A stretch of DNA of 41,300 nt from Leptolyngbyaceae cyanobacterium (lineage in GTDB: Bacteria; Cyanobacteriota; Cyanobacteriia; Cyanobacteriales; Aerosakkonemataceae). A program made the translations under genes and the position numbers. Location of the stretch: positions 1 through 41,300 of the forward strand of contig DATNQN010000061.1 of assembly GCA_036703985.1 (NCBI GenBank), written 5' to 3'. Of this stretch, positions 25,372-34,124 are shown piece after piece (the first letter of the stretch is position 1; each line of letters starts with the position of its first letter). The notes beneath the pieces are model-generated. The model saw nothing but the letters and a program-made list of their open reading frames with translations, was not told the origin of the DNA and ran no database searches.

Positions 25372-25584
25372 CTAGAATAAATACTCTAGAATAAACGGTC
25401 TGATGATTTGATAAACAAGAGCCAGGATTACGGGAATCAAAATCGGAATGGCTACAATTAGCCCCCATTTCCCAAAACGAAGCTCTTGTCCGTTCGTTTT
25501 GAGCAGTGCGATCAACCCGACAGTACCCATCAGTATCCAGATACAGCCAAAGGCAATAAAAATAGCGAAAGTCGAGTCTTGCAT
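25372..25584 (-). CDS. Small two-helix membrane protein (hypothetical)
   Basis: Family not recognised. The 71-residue reading from ATG 25584 (MQDSTFAIFIAFGCIWILMG) is essentially two transmembrane helices, about residues 5-27 and 38-62 (LIVAIPILIPVILALVYQII), joined by a short basic loop LKTNGQELRFGKWG. The frame is open from ATG 25644, adding 20 polar residues. Those extra residues have no membrane or family signal, and neither start has a clear ribosome site. Convergent with nagA. Could be a subunit of, or regulator for, a larger complex, but nothing in the sequence says which. Confidence 0.6.
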   Translation of the reverse strand: MQDSTFAIFIAFGCIWILMGTVGLIALLKTNGQELRFGKWGLIVAIPILIPVILALVYQIIRPFILEYLF

Positions 25585-26349
25585 TTGTATTTGATAGTTT
25601 TGATAATCTATATTGAGATTAGCTTTACCTCTTCGTGCTGTCAACTTACTTTAGTTAGAAAGTCCAATCACGTTATTCTATAAAAATTCAGCAGTGCGAG
25701 CATTTAATCAGTCTAAAATAAGGCAGAAGACAAAAGTCAAACCAATTAAAAATTACAATCAGTGGCGGCTTTTACCCAGAATTAATCAATGCAAAATAAA
25801 TCTTCTTGCCTACCTCCAAATCTTTATGCTCGAACTCAGAAATCACTTTTCAGAAAAAGCCCAAACTCCATTCCATTTATCCGGTACACCCTGCTTTGTT
25901 AGTATATCAATCCTTTGCAGATAAAGCAGCACGGCGCATTTCTACGGCTCTAGCTATTTGGCGTTCACCTACGATCTGAGCATCAATGCCGATTTTTTGG
26001 CTTAAAAATTTTTCAATTTCTGCTAGAATCATTTCCCGCCCCTAAGAACTTAACCGATTTTAGTTCGGCAATCAATTTATCTATTTTTCCTCTATGTAAC
26101 ATTAGTATCACTATAGTTCGGAAAATTTTTTTTATCCAGTAGCGATCGGTCTCGTACCTGACCCAACAGTAATTACTTGAATTCTAGCGTTAGTTTTGAA
26201 AGGTTTAAGAGCAGAACGATCGCTTAATATCTCGAACTGAAACACCCATTTAAATATAGATTAGCACTAGTTATGTTGCTCGCCACTGCATAAATGTAAC
26301 GCTAAGGGAAGAGCAAGGTTACTGAAATTTCACTAGCAACTTGAGCTAA
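25585..26349. other. Gene-poor region with a probable gene remnant
   Basis: About 765 nt with no full-length gene. It contains a short minus-strand reading frame resembling the N-terminus of a CheR-type methyltransferase (25907-26032). The plus-strand open frame 25694-25924 has no protein-like features. The rest (26040-26349) is AT-rich with degenerate HIP1 sites and no recognisable structure. Confidence 0.6.
25907..26032 (-). pseudogene. Remnant of a CheR-type methyltransferase N-terminus
   Basis: A 41-codon minus-strand frame starts at ATG 26032, after a purine-rich GGGGCGGGAA, and reads MILAEIEKFLSQKIGIDAQI, then VGERQIARAVEMRRAALSAKD, then stop. By memory, the pattern (IExxLxxKIGxDAxxxGxxxIARAVxxRRxA) is that of the N-terminal segment of cyanobacterial CheR-like protein methyltransferases. 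The catalytic domain, beginning with a VPETWFFRD-like motif, is absent downstream in all three frames. So it looks like a truncated, dead copy. A genuine 41-aa peptide cannot be excluded. Confidence 0.45.
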
Positions 26350-27195
26350 TTAGCCTAACTCTAAAGTAGTTACTCCGAAAACATGAGAAATGTTGATGTG
26401 AGGAATACCGCGAGAGTACATCCTAACGCATTCAAACACGGGCTTCATACCATGTTTTTCAGCCAGAGAAATTGCGGCTGGGTTGGCATCTGGCGTGTCT
26501 AAAAATATTGGCTTACCATAACCTAAACTACTCAGAGATTTAAATAAACTTTCAGCTATTTCCACATCGTCGGCAAATAAAGGGCCGATTTTAAATCCGG
26601 TGCGGCATTCTCGAATTACGCCATAACCGCACAAGTTGCCGTTTTTGATATAGGCATAAGCTGCACGAGTGGGAGGACTAATCCATTCTTTGAGGAAGTT
26701 TTCGCGAGGGGCGGGGAAGTGTTGGCGATCGTAATTTACAATATCGGCAAACGGGATATGTTCGATCGCAACAACATTTTCAGGCGGTGGGCTGGCAATT
26801 CCCACTCCTTCATACCGAAGATGGCGATAAGCTGGTTGAAAGCCAAATTTGCAGTAATTTTCTACTTGAGCTAAAACGCCATCCAGGGCAAAATTACGTT
26901 CTCCTAACAATTTCAAACCTTCATACCAAGTTCGCAAACCAAAACCTTGTCGGCGTTTTTCTGGTTTAACAATATAAAGACCGAGAAAACCAAAATTTTC
27001 GTCATAGCGAACTGCCGAAATACTACTAATTAATTCTCCATCTATTTCACCTATTAAAAATCCGCTAGGATCGGCAGCATAAAAAGCGGGTGCATCTTTA
27101 AGTCCGGGATTCCACCCCTCTGATGCTGCCCAATTGAGGACGATTTCTAATTCAGAAAGCGTCATCGGTCGAATTGTAAATTTATCAGCAGTCAT
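26350..27195 (-). CDS. GNAT-family N-acetyltransferase with C-terminal Acetyltransf_18-like domain
   Basis: A 281-residue two-domain acetyltransferase. The N-terminal GNAT fold (about 5-135) has the acetyl-CoA loop IVKPEKRRQGFGLRTWYEGL, where RRQGFG is the Q/R-x-x-G-x-G/A motif, and the substrate half GLKDAPAFYAADPSGFLIGE. The second half (about 150-275, NLCGYGVIRECRTGFKIGPL ... PIFLDTPDANPAAISLAEKHGM) matches the Acetyltransf_18-type domain that pairs with GNAT in this family. Acceptor unknown; small molecules or protein lysines are both possible. Start at ATG 27195. Monocistronic; a purine-rich low-complexity tract lies upstream. Confidence 0.9.
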   Translation of the reverse strand: MTADKFTIRPMTLSELEIVLNWAASEGWNPGLKDAPAFYAADPSGFLIGEIDGELISSISAVRYDENFGFLGLYIVKPEKRRQGFGLRTWYEGLKLLGERNFALDGVLAQVENYCKFGFQPAYRHLRYEGVGIASPPPENVVAIEHIPFADIVNYDRQHFPAPRENFLKEWISPPTRAAYAYIKNGNLCGYGVIRECRTGFKIGPLFADDVEIAESLFKSLSSLGYGKPIFLDTPDANPAAISLAEKHGMKPVFECVRMYSRGIPHINISHVFGVTTLELG

Positions 27196-27229
27196 AAGCT
27201 GTTGTGTATCTAAGGGGCTAGGGTAAAAA

Positions 27230-27372
27230 GGGAAAAGAAAAGGGAAAGGGAGAAAGAAAGGGGAAAGTGATAAGTAAAAAGGTGCAAACTAAGCAAATAA
27301 ATCGAAATAAGTAGTAATGAGAAATAAATTTAGCTAAAATCCTCTTGCCCCCTGCCTCTTCCCCCTTGCCTT
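27230..27372. repeat. Low-complexity purine/pyrimidine repeat tracts
   Basis: A purine run (AAAGGGAAAAGAAAAGGG and onward, about 27228-27270) and a CCCCCTGCC-type tract (27348-27370) flank an AT-rich stretch between two minus-strand genes. Same heptamer family as at 100-127, 16880-16918 and 30596-30610. Confidence 0.6.
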
Positions 27373-27375
27373 GTT

Positions 27376-28446
27376 TCAATTCAGCCAATTTTTTTCGATC
27401 GCATTTAGTCTTCCCGTCTCTTGCATTTGCAGTAACATCACGTTTAATTTTTGCAACAGAGGACTGTTGAGGGGGACGACAAATCCGTAGTTCTCGGTAG
27501 CCAGGGGGAATTCAGCTACTCGGAAAGGTTCTTGCGGATTTTGATATAAATAGTATTTGAGTGCGGGACTATCAAACACTACACCATCGACTTTACCCGA
27601 TCGCAAAAGCGCGATCGCATCCGCGAGATTGTTTGTCCGATTCAATCGCGCCCCATAATAACCCGCCCATTTAACTCCTGTAGTATCCGACACCACTGCG
27701 ATACGGCTAGCCTGCAAATCTTCCGGGCGGTTAAAGCGTTCGCTTCTTTGATTAGATAAAGAAAGCGTCAATGCCGTTGCCAAACCCGCCGTCAGAGAAG
27801 AAGCAGTTACCATCGTCACCACCATCCACATCGCCGCAATCATTCGTCCCGGTATGGTAATCGGTGCTCGATCGCCATAACCGACAGTAGTTAAGGTAAC
27901 GATCGCAAACCACATTCCATTACCCACACCTTTGAGGTATTGTTTGGGAAAATGTTCGCTATTGTGGTGGCGTTCTGCCAACCACAGGAGATTACCCACT
28001 ACAAACAAGGCAAAACTCAATACACCCACAGAAGAAATAAACGCGATGCCAAAAAACGGGCTTAACCTACTCCATAGAGTAGGGCGATCGCTAGAAATCA
28101 ACAACCCGATTTCCGCTTGGTAAAAAGGTTGGGTGAAAGCCACTTTTTGCAATCGTTCGGAAGTAATACTGATTGGCCCAATCGCCACATCTAGTTGGCC
28201 ATCGACTATACCTTTGAGACTGCTAGAAATATTCTCTTGAGGAACGATATCGTATTGCCAACCTTGCGAGACTGCCATTTGCTGCCAAACATCAATACCG
28301 ATTCCCTTGAGATCAGACTCATCTTTAATGATAAAAGGAGCCGAACCAGCCGCCCCAACTCGTAATTTTTGAGCTTTCACAGGTACGGCAAAACATAGGA
28401 AGCAAGCGATAACCAAAAAAATTGGTAACGGTATTCTACCAATCAT
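27376..28446 (-). CDS. GluR0-type ligand-gated potassium channel
   Basis: Prokaryotic ionotropic glutamate receptor: amino-acid binding outside opens a K+-selective pore. Domain order in the 356 aa matches GluR0: signal peptide 1-25 (ending PVKA-Q), binding lobe S1 about 27-120 (KLRVGAAGSAPFIIKDESDL ... ITSERLQKVAFTQPFY with the carboxylate-binding Arg), helix M1 132-156, a pore loop with the K+ filter TVGYGD at 187-192, helix M2 about 198-225, lobe S2 from 235 (GVVFDSPALKYYL). The TVGYGD filter makes it a K+ channel rather than a simple binding protein or NMDA-like pore. Ligand identity (glutamate or another amino acid) is unknown. It diverges from chlM with 47 bp between starts. Confidence 0.93.
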   Translation of the reverse strand: MIGRIPLPIFLVIACFLCFAVPVKAQKLRVGAAGSAPFIIKDESDLKGIGIDVWQQMAVSQGWQYDIVPQENISSSLKGIVDGQLDVAIGPISITSERLQKVAFTQPFYQAEIGLLISSDRPTLWSRLSPFFGIAFISSVGVLSFALFVVGNLLWLAERHHNSEHFPKQYLKGVGNGMWFAIVTLTTVGYGDRAPITIPGRMIAAMWMVVTMVTASSLTAGLATALTLSLSNQRSERFNRPEDLQASRIAVVSDTTGVKWAGYYGARLNRTNNLADAIALLRSGKVDGVVFDSPALKYYLYQNPQEPFRVAEFPLATENYGFVVPLNSPLLQKLNVMLLQMQETGRLNAIEKNWLN

Positions 28447-28493
28447 GACTAATGGTAAGTTTAACCTTTGGAACTAACAGCGCAGGCACCCTC

Positions 28494-29186
28494 ATGAACG
28501 CACTAGATGATAAAAGCATTGTTCAAGATTATTTCAACTCTACTGGTTTTGACCGTTGGCGGCGCATTTATGGAGATGGAGAAGTCAATAAAGTTCAGTT
28601 GGATATCCGTACCGGACACCAGCAGACAGTAGACGCAGTTCTCGGTTGGTTGAAAGCCGATGACAATTTAGCAGGTTTATCGATTTGCGATGCTGGTTGC
28701 GGTGTTGGTAGCCTCAGCATACCTTTAGCGCAAGCCGGCGCGATCGTCAATGCCAGCGATATTTCCGAGAAAATGGTCGGCGAAGCCAAAGATCGAGCTT
28801 TGGAAGTTTTGGGCAATCCCAACAACATCACCTTTGCAGTACAAGACTTAGAGACACTAAGCGGTAAATACCACACCGTCATTTGCTTGGACGTGCTGAT
28901 CCACTATCCCCAAGATAAAGCAGCCGAAATGATTTCCCATCTCAGTTCGATGGCAGAATCTCGTTTAATTCTCAGCTTTGCACCGAAAACTTTGTGTTTG
29001 AGTTTGCTCAAAAAAATCGGTACTCTTTTTCCTGGCGCTAGCAAAACCACTCGCGCTTACCTACATCGAGAAGCGGATATCGTAAAAATTCTGGAAAACA
29101 ACGGTTTTTCAGTGCAACGAAACGACATGATCCGGACTCGCTTTTACTTTTCTCGCTTACTGGAAGCTACTCGCAAAGCTAGTTAA
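28494..29186 (+). CDS. bchM: Magnesium protoporphyrin IX methyltransferase (ChlM/BchM)
   Basis: SAM-dependent methylation of the 13-propionate of Mg-protoporphyrin IX, a committed step of chlorophyll synthesis. The class I methyltransferase motif is LSICDAGCGVGSLSIPLAQA, followed by ASDISEKMVGEA, ITFAVQDLETLSGKYHTVIC and VLIHYPQDKAAEM. The N-terminus VQDYFNSTGFDRWRRIYGDG is diagnostic of ChlM. I use ATG 28494 (MNALDDKSIVQ, 230 aa) because family members begin there and a CAGG sequence lies upstream; the frame also opens at ATG 28452. Divergent from the GluR0-like gene. A short hypothetical gene follows after 36 bp and may be co-transcribed. Confidence 0.96.
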   Translation: MNALDDKSIVQDYFNSTGFDRWRRIYGDGEVNKVQLDIRTGHQQTVDAVLGWLKADDNLAGLSICDAGCGVGSLSIPLAQAGAIVNASDISEKMVGEAKDRALEVLGNPNNITFAVQDLETLSGKYHTVICLDVLIHYPQDKAAEMISHLSSMAESRLILSFAPKTLCLSLLKKIGTLFPGASKTTRAYLHREADIVKILENNGFSVQRNDMIRTRFYFSRLLEATRKAS

Positions 29187-29222
29187 AATTGCACTAGTAG
29201 TAGTGTACGATGGCTGGAAACT

Positions 29223-29642
29223 ATGAAAATTGTCAAAAAAGTGTCGGCGGGTTTACTGCTTTCCATCGGTGGCATTTTTTTATCGATTCCAGTCATCGTT
29301 TGGGGATTTCCCAACCCGAATGCGTCTTGGGAAGACAAACAAGAAGATAGAGATGCGGCGTTAGGCGGTTTAGTTTTAGGTTTGCCGATGGTGACTTGGG
29401 GCGCTTGGTTGGCGCGGGGACTGCATCGACAAGGAAAACAAGAAAAGTACGATCGCTTAAATACCAATTTCTATAAATTAGTCAAAGAAACCAACGGTCA
29501 AATCACTGTATTGCGATTTGCGATGGAAACACAATTACCGGGAAAGCAAGCAAAAGCATATTTAGATGAAAAAGCCAAAGAGTTTCAAGCTGCTTTCGAT
29601 GTCACGGAAAATGGCGATATTATTTATCGTTTTCATATTTAA
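29223..29642 (+). CDS. Hypothetical membrane protein with soluble C-terminus
   Basis: Family not named. The 139-residue product has two membrane helices, about 8-28 (SAGLLLSIGGIFLSIPVIVW) and 45-66 (AALGGLVLGLPMVTWGAWLA), then an 80-residue cytoplasmic part. That part (NFYKLVKETNGQITVLRFAM and the following QAKAYLDEKAKEFQ) ends VTENGDIIYRFHI, a layout like the winged-helix-like domains attached to small membrane proteins of cyanobacteria; this is inference from pattern only. The start ATG 29223 lies 36 bp after chlM on the same strand, so co-expression with a chlorophyll gene is possible. Confidence 0.75.
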   Translation: MKIVKKVSAGLLLSIGGIFLSIPVIVWGFPNPNASWEDKQEDRDAALGGLVLGLPMVTWGAWLARGLHRQGKQEKYDRLNTNFYKLVKETNGQITVLRFAMETQLPGKQAKAYLDEKAKEFQAAFDVTENGDIIYRFHI

Positions 29643-30061
29643 CATTAAATCGTCTGTTTGGTTAAGCACGAGCAATTAACGAGCTTAATTTCCACCCCTA
29701 CTATAATTATCAAAACAGAATTGATTCGCAGATTAATCCAAGCTGCCCGCCTGCCGTTAAGTAGGTAGGTTTGAAAAAACCAAGGTATATTTATAGGGGC
29801 GGGTTTAGTTAGAGTGCTTGATATACAACCGTTTTACTCTCTTGCAAAACCCGTCCTGCCCATATGCGTTTATTCCTGCTATCCTACTTACAGCGCTTGC
29901 TAAGTGAATGAGTTAAGCATACTGGTAACAAAAACCCAGTTTCTTCAATAAACCGGTTTTCTATCCCAAAGAAGCTCTTGTTAATCGTGCGTTACGCTGG
30001 TAAAGATCGCACTCTACCCATTTAAAATTATTTTGATAAACAATTTCTTAGAGATAAATTA
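29643..30061. other. Intergenic region with two worn palindromic repeats
   Basis: No gene seen. GGGCGGGTTT (29797-29806) faces AAACCCGTCCTGCCC (29847-29861), a degraded copy of a common cyanobacterial palindrome of the GGGCGGGTTT...AAACCCGCCC type. Further on, AAACCCAGTTTCTTC followed by AATAAACCGGTTTTCT (29932-29962) is a worn copy of the AGAAACCGGGTTTCT repeat. Confidence 0.55.
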
Positions 30062-30442
30062 ATGATTCGGATTTTTTGGCTGGTCGCGGCTATTTTAGGC
30101 GGTTTATCCGTAGCGGGTGGTGCTTTTGCTTCCCATGCTTTGAAAGAGAAATTAACCGAAAGAGCGATCGAAATTTTTGAAACGGGCGCTCGCTATCAAA
30201 TGTACCACGCTTTAGCATTATTATTGGTAGCGTTGTTGTTAACTCGCACGGAACCACTTTCTGCAACTCTCATCGCTTCTGGAGTTGCTTTTATAGTTGG
30301 GGTAGTAATTTTTTCCGGCAGTTTGTATGCGCTCAGTTTAACTGGTATCAAATGGTTGGGAGCAATTACTCCTTTAGGCGGAGTGGCTTTTTTAGTTGGA
30401 TGGATTTGTTTGGCCGTAGCTGCTTTTAGCCTGAAATTTTAA
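30062..30442 (+). CDS. DUF423 family inner-membrane protein
   Basis: A 126-residue, four-helix membrane protein of the DUF423/YgdD type. The family N-terminus is recognisable: AAILGGLSVAGGAFASHALK, then YQMYHALALLLVALLL, the GVVIFSGSLYALSLTGIKWLG block and a closing AITPLGGVAFLVGWICLAVA. Length is standard. Function of the family is unsettled to my knowledge; no reaction is claimed. ATG 30062 is preceded by AT-rich DNA without an obvious ribosome site. Monocistronic. Confidence 0.93.
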   Translation: MIRIFWLVAAILGGLSVAGGAFASHALKEKLTERAIEIFETGARYQMYHALALLLVALLLTRTEPLSATLIASGVAFIVGVVIFSGSLYALSLTGIKWLGAITPLGGVAFLVGWICLAVAAFSLKF

Positions 30443-30677
30443 CTAAATTATCAGATGTCGTGGCATTTTTTGATGAAGACTTTCACCTGGAAAGGCTATT
30501 TTGATTAAATGAGCATTTGAGAGCATATTTTCCCGACGATCGTTGTTTTTAATACTTGCACTACCAATTTACTTTAACCGTGTCATTTATCTTTCCCCCT
30601 GCCCCCTGCCAAAATTAAAAGTGACAGCGTTTAAGTGAAGTGGTACGCGATCTTTTATCCCCAGACTCCCTGCTGCA
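30443..30677. other. Leader region of the kinase pair
   Basis: 235 nt between DUF423 and the PAS kinase. Contains one CCCCTGC pair (CCCCCTGCCCCCTGCC at 30596-30611) and AT-rich DNA; probable promoter of the two-kinase unit. No ORF or hairpin of note. Confidence 0.45.
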
Positions 30678-33600
30678 ATGAACGACCCCAGCATCCCTAA
30701 GAATCCTTCTGTTGAGGAGGTAAACGCGCTCCACCAACGCCTGCTAAAACTGGAGCAGTCTAACCATCAGTACCGACAACAAATCGAGCAATTGACCGAG
30801 CAACTTACCGAGGAAAGAAAGGCTCGACAGCTGGCGGAAGAACGTTGGCAACTCAGCCTTACCTCGGCTGAAATGGTGGCTTGGGATATGAATTTAATTA
30901 CCGATCGCGTGGTTTGTACGCCCAATGCGTTGGAAGTTTGGGGCATTCAAGAAGGGTCTGGGGAAGACTTTTTTGCCGTCATTCATCCCGACGATCGCCA
31001 GGGGGTAATTCAGGCAGCAAAGCGAGCCATTGCCGGAGAAACTAACTACGTTCGGGAATACCGGGCGATCGGGCCAGATGGGACGATCCGTTGGCTGAAT
31101 AGTCGGGGGCGAGTTTACCATGACGAAAACGGAAGGGGCATTCGGATGATCGGGCTGTCGGTTGACGTAACAGAGCGCAAACAAGCTGAAATCGCACTGC
31201 GCGAGAGCGAAGAGCATTTAAGAGCAGCTAACGAACGCTTTCAACTGGCAGCCAAGGCAGTTAACAGCGTGATTTACGATTGGCATCTGGAAATCGATCG
31301 AATTGAAAGAACCGATGGATTGACCAAACTGTTGGGCTACTCCTTAGAAGAAATCGAACCGACGGCGCAGTGGTGGCGCGATCGCATTCATCCCGATGAT
31401 TTACAACCAATGCTCGCTCGAGCATTGGCTGCATTGACCAAAAACGATTACTTTACAGCCGAATATCGAATCCGCAATCAATCCAATCAATATATTTACG
31501 TACTGGATCGGGGTTTAGTGGTAGCGCGGGATGCCCGGGGAAATCCGCTCCGCATCGTTGGCAGTACCACTGACATTAGCGATCGCAAACGAGTAGAAGA
31601 TGAACTGCGCGGCAGCGAACAGCAATTGCTACTCGCCCAACAAGCAGGCAAAATCGGCACTTGGCAATGGAATTTGTTCACTAACGAAATATCTTGGTCA
31701 AATGCTATTTGGACGCTGTTGGGGCTTGAGCCAAACAGTATCGCTCTTAATCCGGAGTTTTTCATCAATTTCATTCACCCGGACGATCGAGAGCGAGCCT
31801 TAAAAGGAGTGGAAGTTGCCTTGGCTCTAGGGGACGACTATCAGGACGAATTCCGCGTAATTCGACACGATGGAACGATCCGTTGGTTGCTATCGAAAGG
31901 ACGAGTTACCCGGAGGCGGGATGGTAAACCAGAACTGCTCATGGGCGTCAACGTTGACATTACCGATCGCAAACAAGCAGAAGCCGCTCTCGCCGAAAGC
32001 AATCAAACCTTACAAGCGATCGTTCAAGCCTGTCCCCTAGCAATTATGGGTTTGCGTGCCGATGGGACGGTGCGAATTTGGAACCCTGCCGCTGAAAGGA
32101 TTTTTGGTTGGAGCCAGCAGGAAGCGATCGGCAAATTTCTCCCCGCCATTCCCGAACACAAACGCAGCGAATTCCTCGACAATTTAGCTCTCACCATACA
32201 ATGTCAAGGTTTAGTCGGCGTAGAAACCCAACGTCAAAAAAAAGGAAACGTTCTGTTCGATGTGGAATTGTGGTCGGCTCCGGTAGATGAAACCCTAGCA
32301 GGAATCAGTTGTTTATCCGTCGTTGCAGATATCAGCGAACGCAAGCGCATCGAACAAGAACGCAAACAGGCAGAAGAATCGTTGCGTCAGAGCGAAGAAC
32401 GCTATCGATATCTAGTCGAGACCATACCTCAATTAGTCTGGACAGCCGATGCAGAAGGATTACCGATCGATGTTAACCAACGCTGGTCTACCTTCACCGG
32501 ACTCACCTTGGCACAAGCGCGAACGGAAGGCTGGCCAGCCGTCGTTCATCCCGACGATCTGGCCATCTGGGGTGAAAATTGGACGATCGCGCGACGAAAC
32601 GGCACTTATTATCAAGCAGAAGCCAGAATGCGGCGATCGGATGGTGCGTATCGCTGGCATCTACATCAAGCTATACCGTTAAAAAACGAGCGCGGTCAAC
32701 CGATCAAATGGTTTGGCACGGCGACGGATATAGAAGACCAGAAACAACTCGAACAGCAACGCATTCACCTGCTGCAACAAGAACAAGTGGCGCGAGAACA
32801 GGCAGAAACGGCAAACCGAATAAAAGACGAATTTCTGGCCGTGCTGTCTCACGAATTAAGAACGCCCCTCAATCCCATCCAAGGCTGGGCAAGGCTTTTA
32901 CGCACTCACAAGCTAGACGCGAAAGCCACCGATCGCGCTCTCGAAACCATCGAACGCAATGCCAAACTGCAAGCTCAATTAATTGAAGACCTGCTGGATG
33001 TCTCCCGCATCCTGCAAGGAAAACTGAAATTAGATGCCCGTCCGGTTAAATTATCAACGACGATCGAAGCCGCCCTGGAAACGGTGCGTCTGTCAGCAGA
33101 AGCAAAAAACATTGAGATTCAAACAGTATTAAATTCTCAACTCGGACAGGTCAGTGGAGATGCCAATCGCCTACAGCAGATCGTATGGAATTTACTTTCC
33201 AATGCCATAAAATTTACACCGCCCGGTGGTCGAGTGGAAGTGCGCTTAGAAAGCTGCCAATTCTCGGTCATCGGTTCTCAGTTAGAAGATCCGACTCAAA
33301 ATTCTTTAGATAAAAGGCTACTTCCTCCAGCGCCTCCCCAAGAGTTAGCCCTACTCAACACGCCAAACTCTCGAAGTTACGCGCAAATCCAAGTCAGCGA
33401 TACCGGACAAGGCATCAGTCCCGATTTCCTACCCCACGTATTTGAATATTTTCGCCAAGCCGATAGCAGCACGACCCGTCAGTTTGGCGGATTGGGATTG
33501 GGGTTGGCGATCGTCCGCCATCTGGTGGAACTGCACGGCGGTACGGTGAAAGCAGAAAGTCCCGGACTGGGGATGGGCGCTACCTTTACGGTTCAATTGC

Positions 33601-34055
33601 CTTTAACGATCGCGATCGCGACATCCGAGCCAGAAGTATTGCCAACTCGGGGTATCAAAAATTTGAAGGGCATCTCCATCCTGATCGCGGATGATGAAGC
33701 TGATATGCGCGATTTGATTCGTTTCATCCTGGAACAACAAGGAGCAAAGGTTACGGTAACGGCATCTGCCACCGAAGCATTACAACGCCTCGCCGAATCA
33801 ATGCCGGATGTTTTGATCGGCGATATCGGGATGCCAGAAATGGATGGTTACGCCCTAATGCGTCAAATCCGCGCCTCTTTATCGGCATCCGGTCAAGTAA
33901 TGCCGGCCATTGCTCTGACTGCCTATGCCGGAGATATCGATCGACGCCGAGCTATAGAAGCCGGTTTTCAAATTCATCTAGCTAAACCGATCGAAGCAGA
34001 ACAATTGGTGAAAACCGTCGCACGATTGGTCGCCCGAAAGTTCGAGCATTCTTAA
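30678..34055 (+). CDS. Five-PAS hybrid histidine kinase with receiver
   Basis: A 1125-residue soluble multi-sensor kinase. A coiled coil (about 15-60) leads to five PAS/PAC units ending near residues 160, 300, 430, 550 and 685; several show the FxxxIHPDDR motif and an end like VDVTERKQAE. The HisKA His is H725 in FLAVLSHELRTPLNPIQGW; the HATPase has an N box QQIVWNLLSNAIKF and a G2 box GLGLGLAIVRHL. A C-terminal receiver has the acidic pair D1005/D1006, phospho-Asp D1049 in LIGDIGMPEMDGY and K1103. No membrane segment, so signals sensed are cytoplasmic; no haem- or flavin-specific motif was identified. GTG of the next gene is 69 bp downstream, and its C-terminal module is a close paralogue. 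Confidence 0.95.
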   Translation: MNDPSIPKNPSVEEVNALHQRLLKLEQSNHQYRQQIEQLTEQLTEERKARQLAEERWQLSLTSAEMVAWDMNLITDRVVCTPNALEVWGIQEGSGEDFFAVIHPDDRQGVIQAAKRAIAGETNYVREYRAIGPDGTIRWLNSRGRVYHDENGRGIRMIGLSVDVTERKQAEIALRESEEHLRAANERFQLAAKAVNSVIYDWHLEIDRIERTDGLTKLLGYSLEEIEPTAQWWRDRIHPDDLQPMLARALAALTKNDYFTAEYRIRNQSNQYIYVLDRGLVVARDARGNPLRIVGSTTDISDRKRVEDELRGSEQQLLLAQQAGKIGTWQWNLFTNEISWSNAIWTLLGLEPNSIALNPEFFINFIHPDDRERALKGVEVALALGDDYQDEFRVIRHDGTIRWLLSKGRVTRRRDGKPELLMGVNVDITDRKQAEAALAESNQTLQAIVQACPLAIMGLRADGTVRIWNPAAERIFGWSQQEAIGKFLPAIPEHKRSEFLDNLALTIQCQGLVGVETQRQKKGNVLFDVELWSAPVDETLAGISCLSVVADISERKRIEQERKQAEESLRQSEERYRYLVETIPQLVWTADAEGLPIDVNQRWSTFTGLTLAQARTEGWPAVVHPDDLAIWGENWTIARRNGTYYQAEARMRRSDGAYRWHLHQAIPLKNERGQPIKWFGTATDIEDQKQLEQQRIHLLQQEQVAREQAETANRIKDEFLAVLSHELRTPLNPIQGWARLLRTHKLDAKATDRALETIERNAKLQAQLIEDLLDVSRILQGKLKLDARPVKLSTTIEAALETVRLSAEAKNIEIQTVLNSQLGQVSGDANRLQQIVWNLLSNAIKFTPPGGRVEVRLESCQFSVIGSQLEDPTQNSLDKRLLPPAPPQELALLNTPNSRSYAQIQVSDTGQGISPDFLPHVFEYFRQADSSTTRQFGGLGLGLAIVRHLVELHGGTVKAESPGLGMGATFTVQLPLTIAIATSEPEVLPTRGIKNLKGISILIADDEADMRDLIRFILEQQGAKVTVTASATEALQRLAESMPDVLIGDIGMPEMDGYALMRQIRASLSASGQVMPAIALTAYAGDIDRRRAIEAGFQIHLAKPIEAEQLVKTVARLVARKFEHS

Positions 34056-34124
34056 TTAGTCTTTTGGAAGAGCAAAAAGAGGACTTTATCGTTAATAATA
34101 ACTACGGTAGAGGAGCAACTATAA

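Noticed and set aside
25694-25924. Plus-strand 76-aa open frame
   Set aside because: Basic, unstructured translation, no ribosome site, and antisense overlap with the CheR-like remnant.
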